A DNA stretch of 64,000 nucleotides from Pseudomonas fluorescens (GCF_018614655.1 NZ_JAGGOG010000003.1:62001-126000); one strand, 5' to 3'. Counted from the first letter of the stretch, positions 7,898-19,309 are shown. The notes: a model not told the origin generated them from the letters alone. Numbers and translations are program-made.

Positions 7898-7931
7898 ACC
7901 GTCGGATAGATTAATCTAGGCCGGTTTTTTT
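7898..7931 (+). promoter_or_regulatory. Possible attenuator hairpin in the upp leader
   Basis: ACCG (7898) pairs with CGGT (7922) around a perfect 12-base palindrome TAGATTAATCTA (7907-7918), followed by a run of seven T that ends 23 bases before the upp start codon. It looks like an intrinsic terminator placed in the leader. It could stop transcription unless upp expression is needed. No known riboswitch matches it. Confidence 0.35.
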
Positions 7932-7954
7932 GCCCGCCGCCGGAGCCTTTCCCT

Positions 7955-8593
7955 ATGCCTACCCGTGAGATCCGCCATCCGCTGATCCGACACAAGCTCG
8001 GCCTTATGCGCCGCGCCGACATTAGCACGAAGAACTTCCGCGAGCTTGCTCAGGAAGTCGGAGCGTTGCTGACTTATGAAGCCACAAAAGACTTGCCCCT
8101 GGAGTCCTATGAGATCCCTGGCTGGGCCGGTCCTGTCCAGGTCGAGAAGATCGCCGGCAAGAAAATTACCGTGGTGCCGATCCTGCGTGCCGGTATCGGC
8201 ATGCTCGAAGGCGTACTGAGCCTGATCCCGGGCGCCAAGGTCAGCGCCGTGGGCGTAGCCCGCAATGAAGAAACCCTGCAGGCCCACACTTACCTGGAAA
8301 AACTGGTCCCGGAAATCGACGAACGCCTGGCCATGATCATCGACCCGATGCTCGCCACCGGCAGTTCCATGGTCGCCACCATCGACCTGCTGAAAAAAGC
8401 CGGCTGCAAGGACATCCGCGCCATGGTGCTGGTAGCCGCGCCCGAAGGTATCGCCGCCGTCGATAAAGCGCATCCGGACGTGGTGATCTACACCGCCTCC
8501 ATTGATGAGCGCCTTAACGAACACGGCTACATCATCCCAGGCCTGGGCGATGCCGGTGACAAGATCTTCGGCACCAAGCAGAAGGACGCGTGA
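7955..8593 (+). CDS. upp: Uracil phosphoribosyltransferase
   Basis: A 212-residue enzyme that converts uracil and PRPP to UMP (pyrimidine salvage). The PRPP loop is [20 protein letters not shown] (residues 127-146), and the uracil-specific C-terminal block [13 protein letters not shown] is present near residue 191. Length and full-length match are normal for the family. The uraA start codon region overlaps its stop, so upp and uraA form an operon in which import and phosphoribosylation of uracil are linked. Confidence 0.97.
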   Translation: MPTREIRHPLIRHKLGLMRRADISTKNFRELAQEVGALLTYEATKDLPLESYEIPGWAGPVQVEKIAGKKITVVPILRAGIGMLEGVLSLIPGAKVSAVGVARNEETLQAHTYLEKLVPEIDERLAMIIDPMLATGSSMVATIDLLKKAGCKDIRAMVLVAAPEGIAAVDKAHPDVVIYTASIDERLNEHGYIIPGLGDAGDKIFGTKQKDA

Positions 8594-8595
8594 CC

Positions 8596-9870
8596 ATGCA
8601 GGATGAATTCAACGACCCGCTTTGGCGCCAGATCCTGTCTGGCGCACAGATGCTCTTCGTGGCATTTGGCGCGTTGGTGTTGATGCCACTGATCACAGGT
8701 CTGGATCCGAACGTCGCACTGTTTACCGCAGGTCTGGGCACGCTGTTGTTCCAGATAGTCACCGGGCGTCAGGTGCCGGTATTCCTGGCCTCCAGCTTTG
8801 CCTTTATCACCCCGATCATTCTCGCCAAGGGCCAATTCGGCCTCGCGGCGACCATGGGCGGCGTGATGGCGGCCGGTTTCGTTTACACCTTCCTGGGCCT
8901 TGCGGTTAAGGTCAAGGGCACCGGTTTCATTGACCGGTTGCTGCCGCCGGTGGTCATCGGTCCGGTCATTATCTCCATTGGCCTGGCCATGGCGCCGATT
9001 GCCGCCAACATGGCCATGGGCAAAGCCGGTGATGGCTCCGAACTGATTCACTACCAGACGGCCATGCTGATCTCGATGCCGGCACTGTTGACCACACTGA
9101 TCGTGGCGGTGTTCGGCAAAGGCATTTTCCGCCTGGTGCCGATCATCTCGGGCGTGCTGGTAGGTTTTGCCATGGCGTTCTACTTCGGCGTGGTCGATAC
9201 GGCCAAGATTGCCGCCGCACCGTGGTTCGCCCTTCCCCACTTCACTGCACCGGAGTTCAACTGGCAGGCGATTCTGTTTATCGTCCCGGTGGCCCTGGCG
9301 CCGGCGATCGAACATATCGGTGGCGTGATTGCCGTCGGCAGCGTGACCGGTCGCGACTACCTGAAAAAACCCGGCCTGCATCGCACGTTGCTGGGTGACG
9401 GTATCGCCACCACGGCTGCCGGCATGTTCGGCGGCCCACCCAACACCACCTACGCCGAAGTGACTGGCGCAGTGATGCTGACCAAGAACTACAACCCGAA
9501 GATCATGACCTGGGCAGCAGTGTTTGCCATCACCCTGGCGTTTATCGGCAAGTTCGGCGCGTTGCTGCAAAGCATTCCGGTGCCGGTGATGGGCGGGATT
9601 CTGTGCCTGCTGTTCGGCTCGATTGCCGCAGTGGGGATGAACACGCTGATCCGTCACAAGATCGACTTGGGGGAAGCACGCAATCTGGTGATTGTTTCGG
9701 TGACCCTGGTGTTCGGGATTGGTGGTGTGCTGGTCGGCACCGGGACGGGTCCGGACGACTTCGGCCTGAAGGGCATCGCCCTGTGTGCAGTGGTAGCGAT
9801 TGCCTTGAATCTGCTATTGCCGGGCAATGATGGCTGGAAGCACAAGAAGCCGGATGAGCCGTTGCTGTAA
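8596..9870 (+). CDS. uraA: Uracil permease (NCS2 family)
   Basis: A 424-residue polytopic inner-membrane protein with about 14 hydrophobic segments, of the nucleobase:cation symporter-2 family, which imports uracil with a proton. The conserved motif AIEHIGGVIAVGSVTGRDY (near residue 236) holds the family Glu/His region, and PPNTTYAEVTGA follows near residue 282. I chose the ATG at 8596 (MQDEFNDPLWRQ). A GTG two codons earlier, at 8590, overlaps the upp stop and is also possible. Confidence 0.95.
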   Translation: MQDEFNDPLWRQILSGAQMLFVAFGALVLMPLITGLDPNVALFTAGLGTLLFQIVTGRQVPVFLASSFAFITPIILAKGQFGLAATMGGVMAAGFVYTFLGLAVKVKGTGFIDRLLPPVVIGPVIISIGLAMAPIAANMAMGKAGDGSELIHYQTAMLISMPALLTTLIVAVFGKGIFRLVPIISGVLVGFAMAFYFGVVDTAKIAAAPWFALPHFTAPEFNWQAILFIVPVALAPAIEHIGGVIAVGSVTGRDYLKKPGLHRTLLGDGIATTAAGMFGGPPNTTYAEVTGAVMLTKNYNPKIMTWAAVFAITLAFIGKFGALLQSIPVPVMGGILCLLFGSIAAVGMNTLIRHKIDLGEARNLVIVSVTLVFGIGGVLVGTGTGPDDFGLKGIALCAVVAIALNLLLPGNDGWKHKKPDEPLL

Positions 9871-9888
9871 CGGGCACCACAGATCCAG

Positions 9889-9940
9889 TGTGGGAGCGGC
9901 GGTGCGAGCAAAGTCGAATCGTCGCACCGCCGCTCCCACA
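9889..9940. repeat. REP-like palindrome
   Basis: TGTGGGAGCGGCGGTGCGA and TCGCACCGCCGCTCCCACA form 19-bp inverted arms with a 14-base spacer. It uses the same arm as the outer ends of the 2022-2221 cluster. It lies between convergent uraA and hisC and may act as a transcription end signal. Confidence 0.85.
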
Positions 9941-9957
9941 TTTGGTTTCAGCGCCGG

Positions 9958-11010
9958 TTAAAGCTCGCCCAACGCGTCGATCAACGCCTGATTCTGCTCA
10001 GGCGTACCGATGCTGATGCGCAGGAACTGGGCAATCCGCTCCTGCTTGAAGTGCCGCACGATCACCCCTTGTTCCCGCACCTTCGCTGCCAGCGCCGCCG
10101 CATCATGCCGCGGGTGACGGGCAAAGATGAAGTTCGCCGCCGAAGGTAGTACCTCAAAGCCTTTTGCCTGCAACTGCCCCACAACCTTTTCCCGGCTGTC
10201 GATCACTAACTGGCAGGTCTTCTCGAAGTACTCACGGTCCTCGAATGCGGCCGCCGCGCCGACAATCGCCAGGCGATCCAGCGGGTAGGAGTTGAAGCTG
10301 TTCTTGATCCGCTCCAGCGCTTCAATCAGGTCCGGATGCCCTACCGCCAGGCCCACCCGCAGCCCTGCCAGGGAGCGCGACTTGGACAGGGTCTGAGTCA
10401 CCAGCAGGTTCGGGTAGCGGTCCACCAGGCTGATGGCAGTTTCGCCGCCGAAGTCGATGTAGGCTTCATCGACTACCACCACTGAGTCTGGGCTGGCCTG
10501 GAGGATCTGCTCCACTGCGGCGAGCGCCATCACGCAACCGGTCGGTGCGTTCGGGTTGGGGAATATAATCCCGCCGTTGGGCTTGGCGTAGTCCGACGCA
10601 CGAATCTGAAAGTGCTCATCCAGCGGTACCGCGTCGAACGCGATGCCGTAGAGGCCGCAGTACACCGGGTAAAAGCTGTAGCTGATGTCCGGGAACAGCA
10701 GCGGTTGATCGTGCTGGAACAACCCGTGGAAGATATGGGCCAGCACTTCGTCAGACCCATTACCGAGGAATACCTGCGCCGTTTGCACGCCGTAATACTG
10801 CGCCACAGCCTGCTTGAGCAGATCGCCATTGGGATCCGGGTACAAACGCAGGTTGTCGTTCAATTCGCCTTGCATGGCTGCCAGCGCCTTGGGCGATGGG
10901 CCATAAGGGTTTTCGTTGGTGTTGAGCTTGACCAGCTTGGCCAGCTTCGGTTGTTCGCCAGGCACGTAGGGCACCAGGTTCTTGACGAACGGGCTCCAGA
11001 ATTTACTCAT
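9958..11010 (-). CDS. hisC: Histidinol-phosphate aminotransferase
   Basis: A 350-residue PLP enzyme of histidine biosynthesis, converting imidazole-acetol phosphate to histidinol phosphate. The PLP-lysine is Lys210 in [16 protein letters not shown], and DEAYIDF (residues 181-187) carries the cofactor-binding Asp and Tyr. The start [15 protein letters not shown] near residue 26 is the usual HisC block. It follows hisD by 3 bp and is third in the leftward hisG-hisD-hisC group. Confidence 0.96.
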   Translation of the reverse strand: MSKFWSPFVKNLVPYVPGEQPKLAKLVKLNTNENPYGPSPKALAAMQGELNDNLRLYPDPNGDLLKQAVAQYYGVQTAQVFLGNGSDEVLAHIFHGLFQHDQPLLFPDISYSFYPVYCGLYGIAFDAVPLDEHFQIRASDYAKPNGGIIFPNPNAPTGCVMALAAVEQILQASPDSVVVVDEAYIDFGGETAISLVDRYPNLLVTQTLSKSRSLAGLRVGLAVGHPDLIEALERIKNSFNSYPLDRLAIVGAAAAFEDREYFEKTCQLVIDSREKVVGQLQAKGFEVLPSAANFIFARHPRHDAAALAAKVREQGVIVRHFKQERIAQFLRISIGTPEQNQALIDALGEL

Positions 11011-11013
11011 GTC

Positions 11014-12339
11014 TCAGTTCCCCTGCTTGTCGTCAAGAATGCGGTATTCCGCGCTACGGGCGTGGGCAGTCAGCGACTCGCCGCGCGCCAGCACTGAAGC
11101 TGTCTTGCCCAGCTCTGACGCGCCCTGAGGCGAGCAGAAGATGATCGACGAGCGCTTCTGGAAGTCGTAAACCCCAAGCGGCGACGAAAATCGCGCAGTA
11201 CCCGAGGTCGGCAACACGTGATTGGGACCGGCGCAGTAGTCGCCCAAGGCTTCGCTGGTGTGACGCCCCATGAAGATTGCACCGGCGTGACGAATCAGCG
11301 GCAGCCAGGCTTGTGGATCGGCCACGGACAGCTCCAGGTGCTCCGGCGCAATGCGGTTGGCCACTTCGATGGCCTGCTCCATGTCACGGACCTGAATCAG
11401 CGCACCACGGCCATTGATCGATTTCTCGATGATCTCGGCGCGCTCCATGGTCGGCATCAACTTGGCGATGCTGGCGGCGACCTTATCAAGGAATTCAGCG
11501 TCGGGACTGACCAGAATCGCCTGGGCGTCCTCGTCGTGTTCAGCCTGGGAGAACAGGTCCATGGCGATCCAGTCAGGATCGGTCTGGCCATCGCACACCA
11601 CGAGGATTTCCGAAGGGCCGGCAATCATGTCGATGCCAACCTGACCAAATACATGGCGCTTGGCGGTGGCGACATAGATGTTGCCGGGACCGACCACTTT
11701 GTCGACTTTCGGCACACTTTCGGTGCCGTAGGCCAGTGCCGCTACGGCCTGGGCACCACCGATGGTGAACACCCGGTCGACACCAGCGATGCAGGCGGCG
11801 GCCAGTACCAGTTCGTTGATTTCGCCGCGCGGGGTAGGCACCACCATGACCACTTCGGTCACGCCGGCGACTTTGGCTGGAATCGCATTCATCAGCACCG
11901 AGGATGGGTAGGACGCTTTACCGCCCGGTACGTACAAGCCGGCACGGTCCAGCGGGGTAACCTTCTGGCCCAGCACGGTGCCGTCGGCCTCGGTGTAGCT
12001 CCAGGAGTCCTGCTTTTGCTTCTCGTGGTAGCTGCGCACTCGTGCCGCCGCGACTTCCAACGCTTCGCGCTGGGGAGCGGTGATACGGGTCAGCGCCAGC
12101 TCCAGGCGTTCGCGGGGCAGGATCAGGTCAGCCATGGAGGCAACGTCCAGGCCATCGAACTGCCGGGTGAAGTCCACCAGCGCCGCGTCACCGCGCTCGC
12201 GTACGCCCTTGATGATGTCGAGCACCCGCTGGTTGACCGAATCGTCAGACACACTTTCCCAGCTCAGCAGATGATCCAGATGATGGGCGAAATCAGGATC
12301 GGCAGCGTTGAGTCGGGCGATTGCAGTGGACGTGGTCAT
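11014..12339 (-). CDS. hisD: Histidinol dehydrogenase
   Basis: A 441-residue zinc enzyme that carries out the last two oxidations of histidine synthesis with NAD. The signature [12 protein letters not shown] region and the EHLELSV block near residue 353 are present, with normal family length. I chose the ATG at 12339 ([17 protein letters not shown]). The longer open frame upstream to 12471 reads as non-protein sequence and would nearly reach hisG. It lies 128 bp after hisG and is followed directly by hisC. Confidence 0.95.
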   Translation of the reverse strand: MTTSTAIARLNAADPDFAHHLDHLLSWESVSDDSVNQRVLDIIKGVRERGDAALVDFTRQFDGLDVASMADLILPRERLELALTRITAPQREALEVAAARVRSYHEKQKQDSWSYTEADGTVLGQKVTPLDRAGLYVPGGKASYPSSVLMNAIPAKVAGVTEVVMVVPTPRGEINELVLAAACIAGVDRVFTIGGAQAVAALAYGTESVPKVDKVVGPGNIYVATAKRHVFGQVGIDMIAGPSEILVVCDGQTDPDWIAMDLFSQAEHDEDAQAILVSPDAEFLDKVAASIAKLMPTMERAEIIEKSINGRGALIQVRDMEQAIEVANRIAPEHLELSVADPQAWLPLIRHAGAIFMGRHTSEALGDYCAGPNHVLPTSGTARFSSPLGVYDFQKRSSIIFCSPQGASELGKTASVLARGESLTAHARSAEYRILDDKQGN

Positions 12340-12467
12340 AGCGAGGGCCTCATAGGATTGGCAAAAATGCTCAGGCGCCGAAAAGTTAGCAGTCGATCCG
12401 CTTGGGCACCTGAGAATTCTGGCTATGAGGCGGATAGACGGGCGCGACCTAAGGCCGCGCGGGTGAG

Positions 12468-13103
12468 TCAACCGCGGTGTCGAGACTCCACTGCCTTGCG
12501 CAGGGTGTCGATCAACGCCTGGATACGAGCGTGCTGCATTTTCATTGAAGCTTTGTTGACGATCAGCCGGGAGCTGATATCGGCAATGAAGTCTTGGGGT
12601 TCCAGGCCATTGGCGCGCAGGGTGTTGCCGGTGTCGACCACGTCGATGATCTTGTCAGCCAGACCGATCAGCGGTGCCAGCTCCATCGAGCCGTAAAGCT
12701 TAATGATGTCGACCTGACGGCCCTGCTCGGCGTAGTAGCGCTTGGCAACGTTGACGAACTTGGTTGCCACTCGCAGGCGGCCCTTGGGCTCGACATCGCC
12801 GACACGGCCGGCGGTCATCAGCTTGCACAGGGCAATGCGCAGATCCAGCGGCTCGTACAGGCCCTGGCCACCGTATTCCATCAGCACGTCCTTACCAGCG
12901 ACGCCGAGGTCTGCCGCGCCATGCTCAACATAGGTCGGCACGTCGGTGGCACGCACGATCAGCAGGCGAACGTCGTCCTGGGTCGTGGGGATGATCAGCT
13001 TGCGGCTCTTGTCCGGATTCTCGGTCGGCACGATGCCCGCTTCAGCCAGAAGCGGCAAGGTGTCGTCAAGGATGCGGCCCTTGGACAGTGCGATGGTCAA
13101 CAT
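12468..13103 (-). CDS. hisG: ATP phosphoribosyltransferase, short form
   Basis: A 211-residue catalytic subunit for the first step of histidine synthesis, joining PRPP to ATP. The sequence [19 protein letters not shown] starts the family, and [14 protein letters not shown] near residue 159 is the PRPP loop. At 211 residues it is the short HisG form, which lacks the regulatory domain and needs HisZ. No hisZ gene is in this window. It heads the his group and lies downstream of murA across a REPIN. Confidence 0.95.
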   Translation of the reverse strand: MLTIALSKGRILDDTLPLLAEAGIVPTENPDKSRKLIIPTTQDDVRLLIVRATDVPTYVEHGAADLGVAGKDVLMEYGGQGLYEPLDLRIALCKLMTAGRVGDVEPKGRLRVATKFVNVAKRYYAEQGRQVDIIKLYGSMELAPLIGLADKIIDVVDTGNTLRANGLEPQDFIADISSRLIVNKASMKMQHARIQALIDTLRKAVESRHRG

Positions 13104-13230
13104 GGGAAACGTCAGTCCTTCATCAGGCTATTGCTGCCCGGTCGCAATCGGCGCCGGACACAGATCAAGGCCATTACAGCCTCGATTTGAAACAAATCCA
13201 ATACCGCTCAGTTAACAGCAAACACAGTCA

Positions 13231-13336
13231 TGTGGCGAGCGGGCTTGCCCGCGTTGGACTGCGCAGCAGTCCCAGTCTTTTTAAACAAAGAGCAGGGCCG
13301 CTTCGCGCCCCAACGCGGGCAAGCCCGCTCGCCACA
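13231..13336. repeat. REPIN (REP doublet)
   Basis: The ends TGTGGCGAGCGGGCTTGCCC and GGGCAAGCCCGCTCGCCACA are perfect inverted copies separated by about 66 bp. The copy continues inward as GCGTTGG / CCAACGC. It separates murA from hisG. Confidence 0.9.
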
Positions 13337-13361
13337 ATGACCGAATTTGTAGTCCCCGGGA

Positions 13362-14890
<1,529 letters not shown>

Positions 14891-14935
14891 GCTCAACCTC
14901 TATCGGCGCCCAGTGCGCGCGGGTCGCACATCATA

Positions 14936-14990
14936 CAAAAAAGCCCCGCGCCTGCGAACCCCGCATAGCAGGACTCTGACGGGGGGCTTC
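14936..14990 (-). terminator. Intrinsic terminator after mlaB
   Basis: On the reverse strand AAGCCCC (14983-14989, read inverted) pairs with GGGGCTT before a run of T. Inner arms CCTGC/GCAGG add to the stem. It separates the mla operon from ibaG-murA. Confidence 0.8.
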
Positions 14991-15004
14991 TTTAATAATG
15001 TGTA

Positions 15005-15310
15005 TTAAGGGTGCGCCAACAGCTCGGTCAGACCGGAAACCTGGGCTATTTCACGCATGTCTTCGGGCAATGCCCGAATGCTGACCGGCTTTTTGACTGC
15101 CTCAGCATCGCGCATAAAACACAGCAACAATGACAAACCGACGCTGCTGGATTTCACCACCGCCGAGCAATCCAGCACCAGCGCAGGAGAGGTGCTGGCA
15201 TTGATCAGCGCCTGGCCCTGCTTGCGCAGGGCTGGCCCGGTGCTGTAATCCAGCACGCCGCTGAGCAACAGCTCACCGGACTCGCCAAGGCGAATGGCCG
15301 ACTCGGTCAT
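15005..15310 (-). CDS. mlaB: MlaB, STAS-domain subunit of the Mla lipid transporter
   Basis: A 101-residue single STAS domain (residues about 10-95), with the Ser-rich helix start VVKSSSVGLSLLL near residue 52. In Mla systems this subunit binds MlaF on the cytoplasmic side and is needed for assembly and activity of the ABC complex. It is the last gene of the leftward mlaFEDCB operon, overlapping mlaC by 4 bases. Confidence 0.93.
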   Translation of the reverse strand: MTESAIRLGESGELLLSGVLDYSTGPALRKQGQALINASTSPALVLDCSAVVKSSSVGLSLLLCFMRDAEAVKKPVSIRALPEDMREIAQVSGLTELLAHP

Positions 15311-15960
15311 TGGGCAGGCTTCCCGGCAGCTTTGTCGGTTTCTTCCTTGGCCTTGGCGACTTCACCGGCCCAACCATTGATGGTTTTGTCCAGGTCATTG
15401 CCATTGCGCTGCATTGCATCCGCAAACTGATCACGGAACAGCTTGCCAATATTGATGCCGTTGATGATCACGTTACGCAGTTTCCACTCGCCGTTAATCT
15501 TTTCCAGGGTGTAAGCCACGGGATACACCGCGCCGCTGCTACCCTTGACGGTCATGCTGACACTGGTACGGTCACCCGACTCATCCTTTGGCGCATCAAC
15601 GGTAATGCCCTGGTTGTTGTACTCAAGCAGTGCATTGCCATAGAACTGAAACAGGCCGCGCTTGAAGTTTTCCTGAAAGCGGGTCATTTGCTCAGGTGTC
15701 GCCTTGCGCGAGTACTTGACGGTCATGATGCTTTTGGAGATGCCTTCGGCATCCACCACCGGACCGACAATAGTATTCAGCGCTTCATAAAAGTCGCTCG
15801 GGTCCTGCTTGTACTTTTCCTTGTTGGCCTGCAAATCGGCCAACATCCTGTTGGTCGTGTCCTGCACCAGGTCATGCGCAGAACCTGCAGCGACCGCATT
15901 TGCCATCATCGGCAACGCTGCAAGCAGTACCAGCAGGCTACGTCGCAAGGTAGAGATCAT
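15307..15960 (-). CDS. mlaC: MlaC, periplasmic phospholipid carrier (Ttg2D-like)
   Basis: A 217-residue periplasmic protein with an N-terminal signal peptide (MISTLRRSLLVLLAALPMMANAVAAG, cut near residue 22-26). The mature part matches the MlaC/toluene tolerance family that ferries phospholipids between the outer-membrane and inner-membrane Mla complexes. AGGA lies 8 bases before the ATG at 15960, while the ATG five codons upstream has none. It overlaps mlaB by 4 bases and is 11 bp after mlaD. Confidence 0.94.
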   Translation of the reverse strand: MISTLRRSLLVLLAALPMMANAVAAGSAHDLVQDTTNRMLADLQANKEKYKQDPSDFYEALNTIVGPVVDAEGISKSIMTVKYSRKATPEQMTRFQENFKRGLFQFYGNALLEYNNQGITVDAPKDESGDRTSVSMTVKGSSGAVYPVAYTLEKINGEWKLRNVIINGINIGKLFRDQFADAMQRNGNDLDKTINGWAGEVAKAKEETDKAAGKPAQ

Positions 15961-15971
15961 GAACACATTCC

Positions 15972-16439
15972 TCATTTGGCGTCTTTGTTAACGGTATTGA
16001 GCAGGAACTTTCCGATCAGGTCCTCCAGCACCAGCGACGACTGAGTGTCATGAATGGTCGAACCATCCTTGAGCAGGGCTGTTTCCCCGCCCACACTGAT
16101 ACCAATGTACTTTTCACCCAGCAAACCCGCCGTGAGAATAGACGCCGTGGAGTCGGTCGGCAGATTATCCACCTTCTTGTCCACTTGCATTGTCACCCGG
16201 CCAGTGAAGCTGTCGCGATCCAGATCGATAGCCGTGACCTTGCCGATGGTTACACCCGCCATGGTCACTTTAGCTCTGACAGTCAAACCGGCGATATTGT
16301 CGAAGTAGGCGTAAAGTTTATACGTATCGGCCGTAGGGCTGGCCGAGAGGCCGCTGACTCGCAGGGCGAGCAACAGTAAAGCCAGGATGCCAGCCAGCAA
16401 GAAAAGGCCGACACCGATTTCCACAGTGCGGTTTTGCAT
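15972..16439 (-). CDS. mlaD: MlaD, MCE-domain subunit
   Basis: A 155-residue protein with one N-terminal membrane helix (VGLFLLAGILALLLLALRVSG, residues 10-30) and one MCE domain after it (YKLYAYFDNIAGLTVRAKVTMAGVTIGKV). MlaD forms a hexameric ring in the periplasm attached to MlaE and holds phospholipid in its central pore. Its ATG overlaps the mlaE stop codon. Confidence 0.95.
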   Translation of the reverse strand: MQNRTVEIGVGLFLLAGILALLLLALRVSGLSASPTADTYKLYAYFDNIAGLTVRAKVTMAGVTIGKVTAIDLDRDSFTGRVTMQVDKKVDNLPTDSTASILTAGLLGEKYIGISVGGETALLKDGSTIHDTQSSLVLEDLIGKFLLNTVNKDAK

Positions 16440-17236
16440 CAGAAATCTCCAAACATCAAGGCGGTCAAAATGAAGTCAAGGCCCAGTACTGCCAACGAGG
16501 CGTACACAACGGTCTTGGTGGTGGCGCGACTGATCCCTTCTGAGGTGGGCTCGCAGTCATAGCCTTGGAATACGGCAATCCAGGTCACTACAAAGGCAAA
16601 GACAATGCTCTTGATGATGCCGTTGAGCACGTCACCGGTGAAGGTCACACTGTTTTGCATGTTGGCCCAGTAGGAGCCGTCATAGACCCCCAGCCAGTCC
16701 ACCGCCACCCACGAACCGCCCCAAATCCCGACCACGCTGAAAATCATCGCCAGCAGTGGCAGAGAGATGAAACCGGCCCACAGGCGCGGGGCAACAATGT
16801 ATTTGAGCGGGTCCACGCCGATCATTTCCAGGCTGGACAGCTGTTCGGTGGACTTCATGTTGCCGATTTCCGCCGTCAGCGCCGAGCCGGCACGCCCGGC
16901 AAACAGCAACGCAGTGACCACCGGCCCCAGTTCACGCAACAACGTCAGGGCGACCATCTGCCCTACCGCCTGCTCGGAACCGTAGCTGGAGAGGATATTG
17001 AAACCCTGCAACGCCAGCACCATGCCGATGAACATCCCGGAGACCACAATGATCACCAGGGACATCACGCCCACCGAGTGCAGTTGCTTGAGCAGCAGGC
17101 CAAAACCGCCACCGATACCGCCGCGGCCGAGCAAGGCATGAAACAGGAAAATCGTCGAACGGCCGAGCACTTCGACAATGTCGATGCCCGAACGGCCGAA
17201 AAGGCGAACCTTCTCGATTAAAGATGTCTTGCGCAT
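16439..17236 (-). CDS. mlaE: MlaE, permease of the Mla ABC transporter
   Basis: A 265-residue polytopic inner-membrane permease with about five hydrophobic segments. The conserved block ALLFAGRAGSALTAEIGNMKSTEQ (near residues 115-137) is the MlaE/YrbE family signature, with coupling to the ATPase MlaF. It overlaps mlaF and mlaD by one base, so the three are translationally coupled. Confidence 0.96.
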   Translation of the reverse strand: MRKTSLIEKVRLFGRSGIDIVEVLGRSTIFLFHALLGRGGIGGGFGLLLKQLHSVGVMSLVIIVVSGMFIGMVLALQGFNILSSYGSEQAVGQMVALTLLRELGPVVTALLFAGRAGSALTAEIGNMKSTEQLSSLEMIGVDPLKYIVAPRLWAGFISLPLLAMIFSVVGIWGGSWVAVDWLGVYDGSYWANMQNSVTFTGDVLNGIIKSIVFAFVVTWIAVFQGYDCEPTSEGISRATTKTVVYASLAVLGLDFILTALMFGDF

Positions 17237-18045
17237 CAGCGCTTCCCCAGAAGATCTGAGCGGTAGTCCGCTGCCGGAAAATGAAAAGGCACCGGGCCAT
17301 CGGGATCGCCGGTCATGAATTGACGAATCCGCGGGTTATCAGCGTTCATCAGCTCTTCAGGCGTACCCTGCCCCAATACCTGGCCATCACCCACCACATA
17401 GAGGTAGTCGGCAATGCTCGCGGTTTCGGCCAAGTCGTGAGAGACCACGATACTGGTAATACCCAGGGCATCATTGAGCAGGCGGATCAAGCGCACCAGC
17501 ACACCCATGGCAATCGGGTCCTGGCCGACGAAAGGTTCGTCATACATGAGAATCTGCGGGTCCAGGGCAATGGCGCGAGCAAGGGCCACTCGGCGCTTCA
17601 TGCCGCCGGACAATTCGTCGGGCATCAGGTCGATGGCACCGCGCAGCCCTACGGCCTGCAGTTTCAGCAACACAATGTCACGAATCATTTCGTCGGACAG
17701 TTGAGTGTGCACCCGCAGCGGAAACGCCACGTTCTCGAACACATCCAGGTCAGTGAACAGCGCGCCGCTCTGGAACAGCACGCCCATGTGCTTGCGGGCA
17801 TCGAACAGATCGCTGCGCGACAGCGTCGGCAGGTTCAGCCCATTGACCCAGACTTCGCCGGCACTTGGGCGCAATTGCATGCCCATCAGGCGCAGCAATG
17901 TGGTCTTGCCGCAACCGGAAGGCCCCATGATGCCCGTGACCTTGCCGCGGGGAATGCGAATATCCACATTATTGAAGATGCTGCGCGTACCGCGCTTGAA
18001 GGAAAGGCCCTTCAGCTCGACCGCGTAGGCGTTATCGGCACTCAT
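17236..18045 (-). CDS. mlaF: MlaF, ATPase of the Mla ABC transporter
   Basis: A 269-residue ATP-binding subunit. Walker A is GPSGCGKTT (residues 41-49), the signature is LSGGMKRRVALARAIA near residue 145, and Walker B is ILMYDEPFVGQDP just after. The variant LSGGM is normal for MlaF. With MlaE, MlaD, MlaB and MlaC it maintains outer-membrane lipid asymmetry. It is the first gene of the leftward operon and diverges from kdsD. Confidence 0.96.
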   Translation of the reverse strand: MSADNAYAVELKGLSFKRGTRSIFNNVDIRIPRGKVTGIMGPSGCGKTTLLRLMGMQLRPSAGEVWVNGLNLPTLSRSDLFDARKHMGVLFQSGALFTDLDVFENVAFPLRVHTQLSDEMIRDIVLLKLQAVGLRGAIDLMPDELSGGMKRRVALARAIALDPQILMYDEPFVGQDPIAMGVLVRLIRLLNDALGITSIVVSHDLAETASIADYLYVVGDGQVLGQGTPEELMNADNPRIRQFMTGDPDGPVPFHFPAADYRSDLLGKR

Positions 18046-18267
18046 CTAAACTCCTTGGGATGCAGCCTCTCGCTCAGACACCTTGTTTTGATTAAATGCT
18101 TACGACAAATAAACACAAAGGCTGCGCGGACCGAACTGGCGGCGAACTATATCACTGTCGATACAGCGCGCCCAAGGCCGGAACAGAGCTTGTTCAGAAT
18201 CAGGACAGGTAAAAAATTGTATTTGAGAGGGTTCCCGCAACGCGGCCCGAACTAAAGGCTGACGAAC

Positions 18268-18300
18268 TTGCGTGAGGGAATTGATCATTACCGCTATAAT
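18268..18300 (+). promoter_or_regulatory. Possible promoter of kdsD
   Basis: A TATAAT -10 box at 18295-18300 lies 34 bp before the kdsD start codon. A matching -35 is weak: TTGCGT at 18268 is 21 bases away, so recognition may need an activator or the -10 may be enough. It lies in the divergent mlaF/kdsD gap. Confidence 0.35.
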
Positions 18301-18334
18301 CGCCGACTTTTCGTCAGGCTATACGATTTCAGAC

Positions 18335-19309
18335 ATGAGCCAATCCAGCGACCTTATTCAATCCGCACAACGCACCATCCGCCTCGAGCTTGAAGCCGTA
18401 GAAGGCTTGCTGGCCCATATCGACGCAGATTTCGTACGCGCATGCGAGATGATTCTGGCCAGCAAAGGCCGCGTTGTCGTGGTTGGCATGGGCAAATCCG
18501 GCCACGTCGGCAACAAAATTGCCGCCACCTTGGCGAGCACGGGGACCACCGCGTTTTTCGTGCATCCGGCCGAGGCCAGTCACGGCGACATGGGCATGAT
18601 CACCCGGGATGACATCATTCTGGCGCTGTCCAACTCCGGCACCACCAACGAAATCGTCACCCTGCTGCCCCTGATCAAGCGCCTGGGCATCAAGCTGATC
18701 AGCCTCACCGGCAACCCGGATTCGACGCTGGCGAAGGCCGCCGAAGTGAATTTGAATGTGCATGTGGCCCATGAAGCCTGCCCACTGAACCTGGCCCCGA
18801 CCTCCTCTACCACCGCCGCCCTGGTGATGGGTGATGCGCTGGCGGTGGCCCTGCTGGAGGCCCGCGGCTTTACTGCCGAGGATTTCGCGTTTTCCCATCC
18901 TGGGGGCGCATTGGGCCGTCGGTTACTGTTGAAAGTGGAAAACGTGATGCACTCGGACGAAGAAATGCCGCAGGTCCAGCGCGGCACCCTTCTGCGGGAT
19001 GCATTGATGGAAATGACCCGTAAACGCTTGGGCATGACCGCTATCCTGGAGGCTGATGGGCGTCTGGCCGGGGTCTTCACCGACGGTGACCTGCGCCGCA
19101 CCCTGGACCGCAGCATCGATATCCACACCGCAACCATCGACGATGTCATGACGCCTCATGGCAAGACCGCGCGCCCTGAAATGCTCGCAGCCGAAGCCCT
19201 GAAGATCATGGAAGACAACAAAATCCTTTCCCTGGTGGTGGTTGATGCCGACGATCACCCGATTGGCGCCCTGAACATGCACGACTTGCTGCGTGCGGGA
19301 GTGATGTAA
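18335..19309 (+). CDS. kdsD: Arabinose-5-phosphate isomerase
   Basis: A 324-residue enzyme that converts ribulose-5-phosphate to arabinose-5-phosphate, the first dedicated step toward Kdo for LPS. The SIS domain is N-terminal (RVVVVGMGKSGHVGNKIAATLAST, residues 46-69), and two CBS domains fill the C-terminal third (VMHSDEEMPQV... and VMTPHGKTARPEM). I chose the ATG at 18335 (MSQSSDLIQSAQR) by family similarity. No strong ribosome binding site is seen. It heads the kds-lpt-rpoN rightward cluster and is followed immediately by kdsC. Confidence 0.94.
   Translation: MSQSSDLIQSAQRTIRLELEAVEGLLAHIDADFVRACEMILASKGRVVVVGMGKSGHVGNKIAATLASTGTTAFFVHPAEASHGDMGMITRDDIILALSNSGTTNEIVTLLPLIKRLGIKLISLTGNPDSTLAKAAEVNLNVHVAHEACPLNLAPTSSTTAALVMGDALAVALLEARGFTAEDFAFSHPGGALGRRLLLKVENVMHSDEEMPQVQRGTLLRDALMEMTRKRLGMTAILEADGRLAGVFTDGDLRRTLDRSIDIHTATIDDVMTPHGKTARPEMLAAEALKIMEDNKILSLVVVDADDHPIGALNMHDLLRAGVM

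Noticed and set aside
11218..12696. 492-codon frame opposite hisD
   Set aside because: hisD and hisG are full-length and match their families. The antisense frame spans two genes and shows no protein-like pattern.
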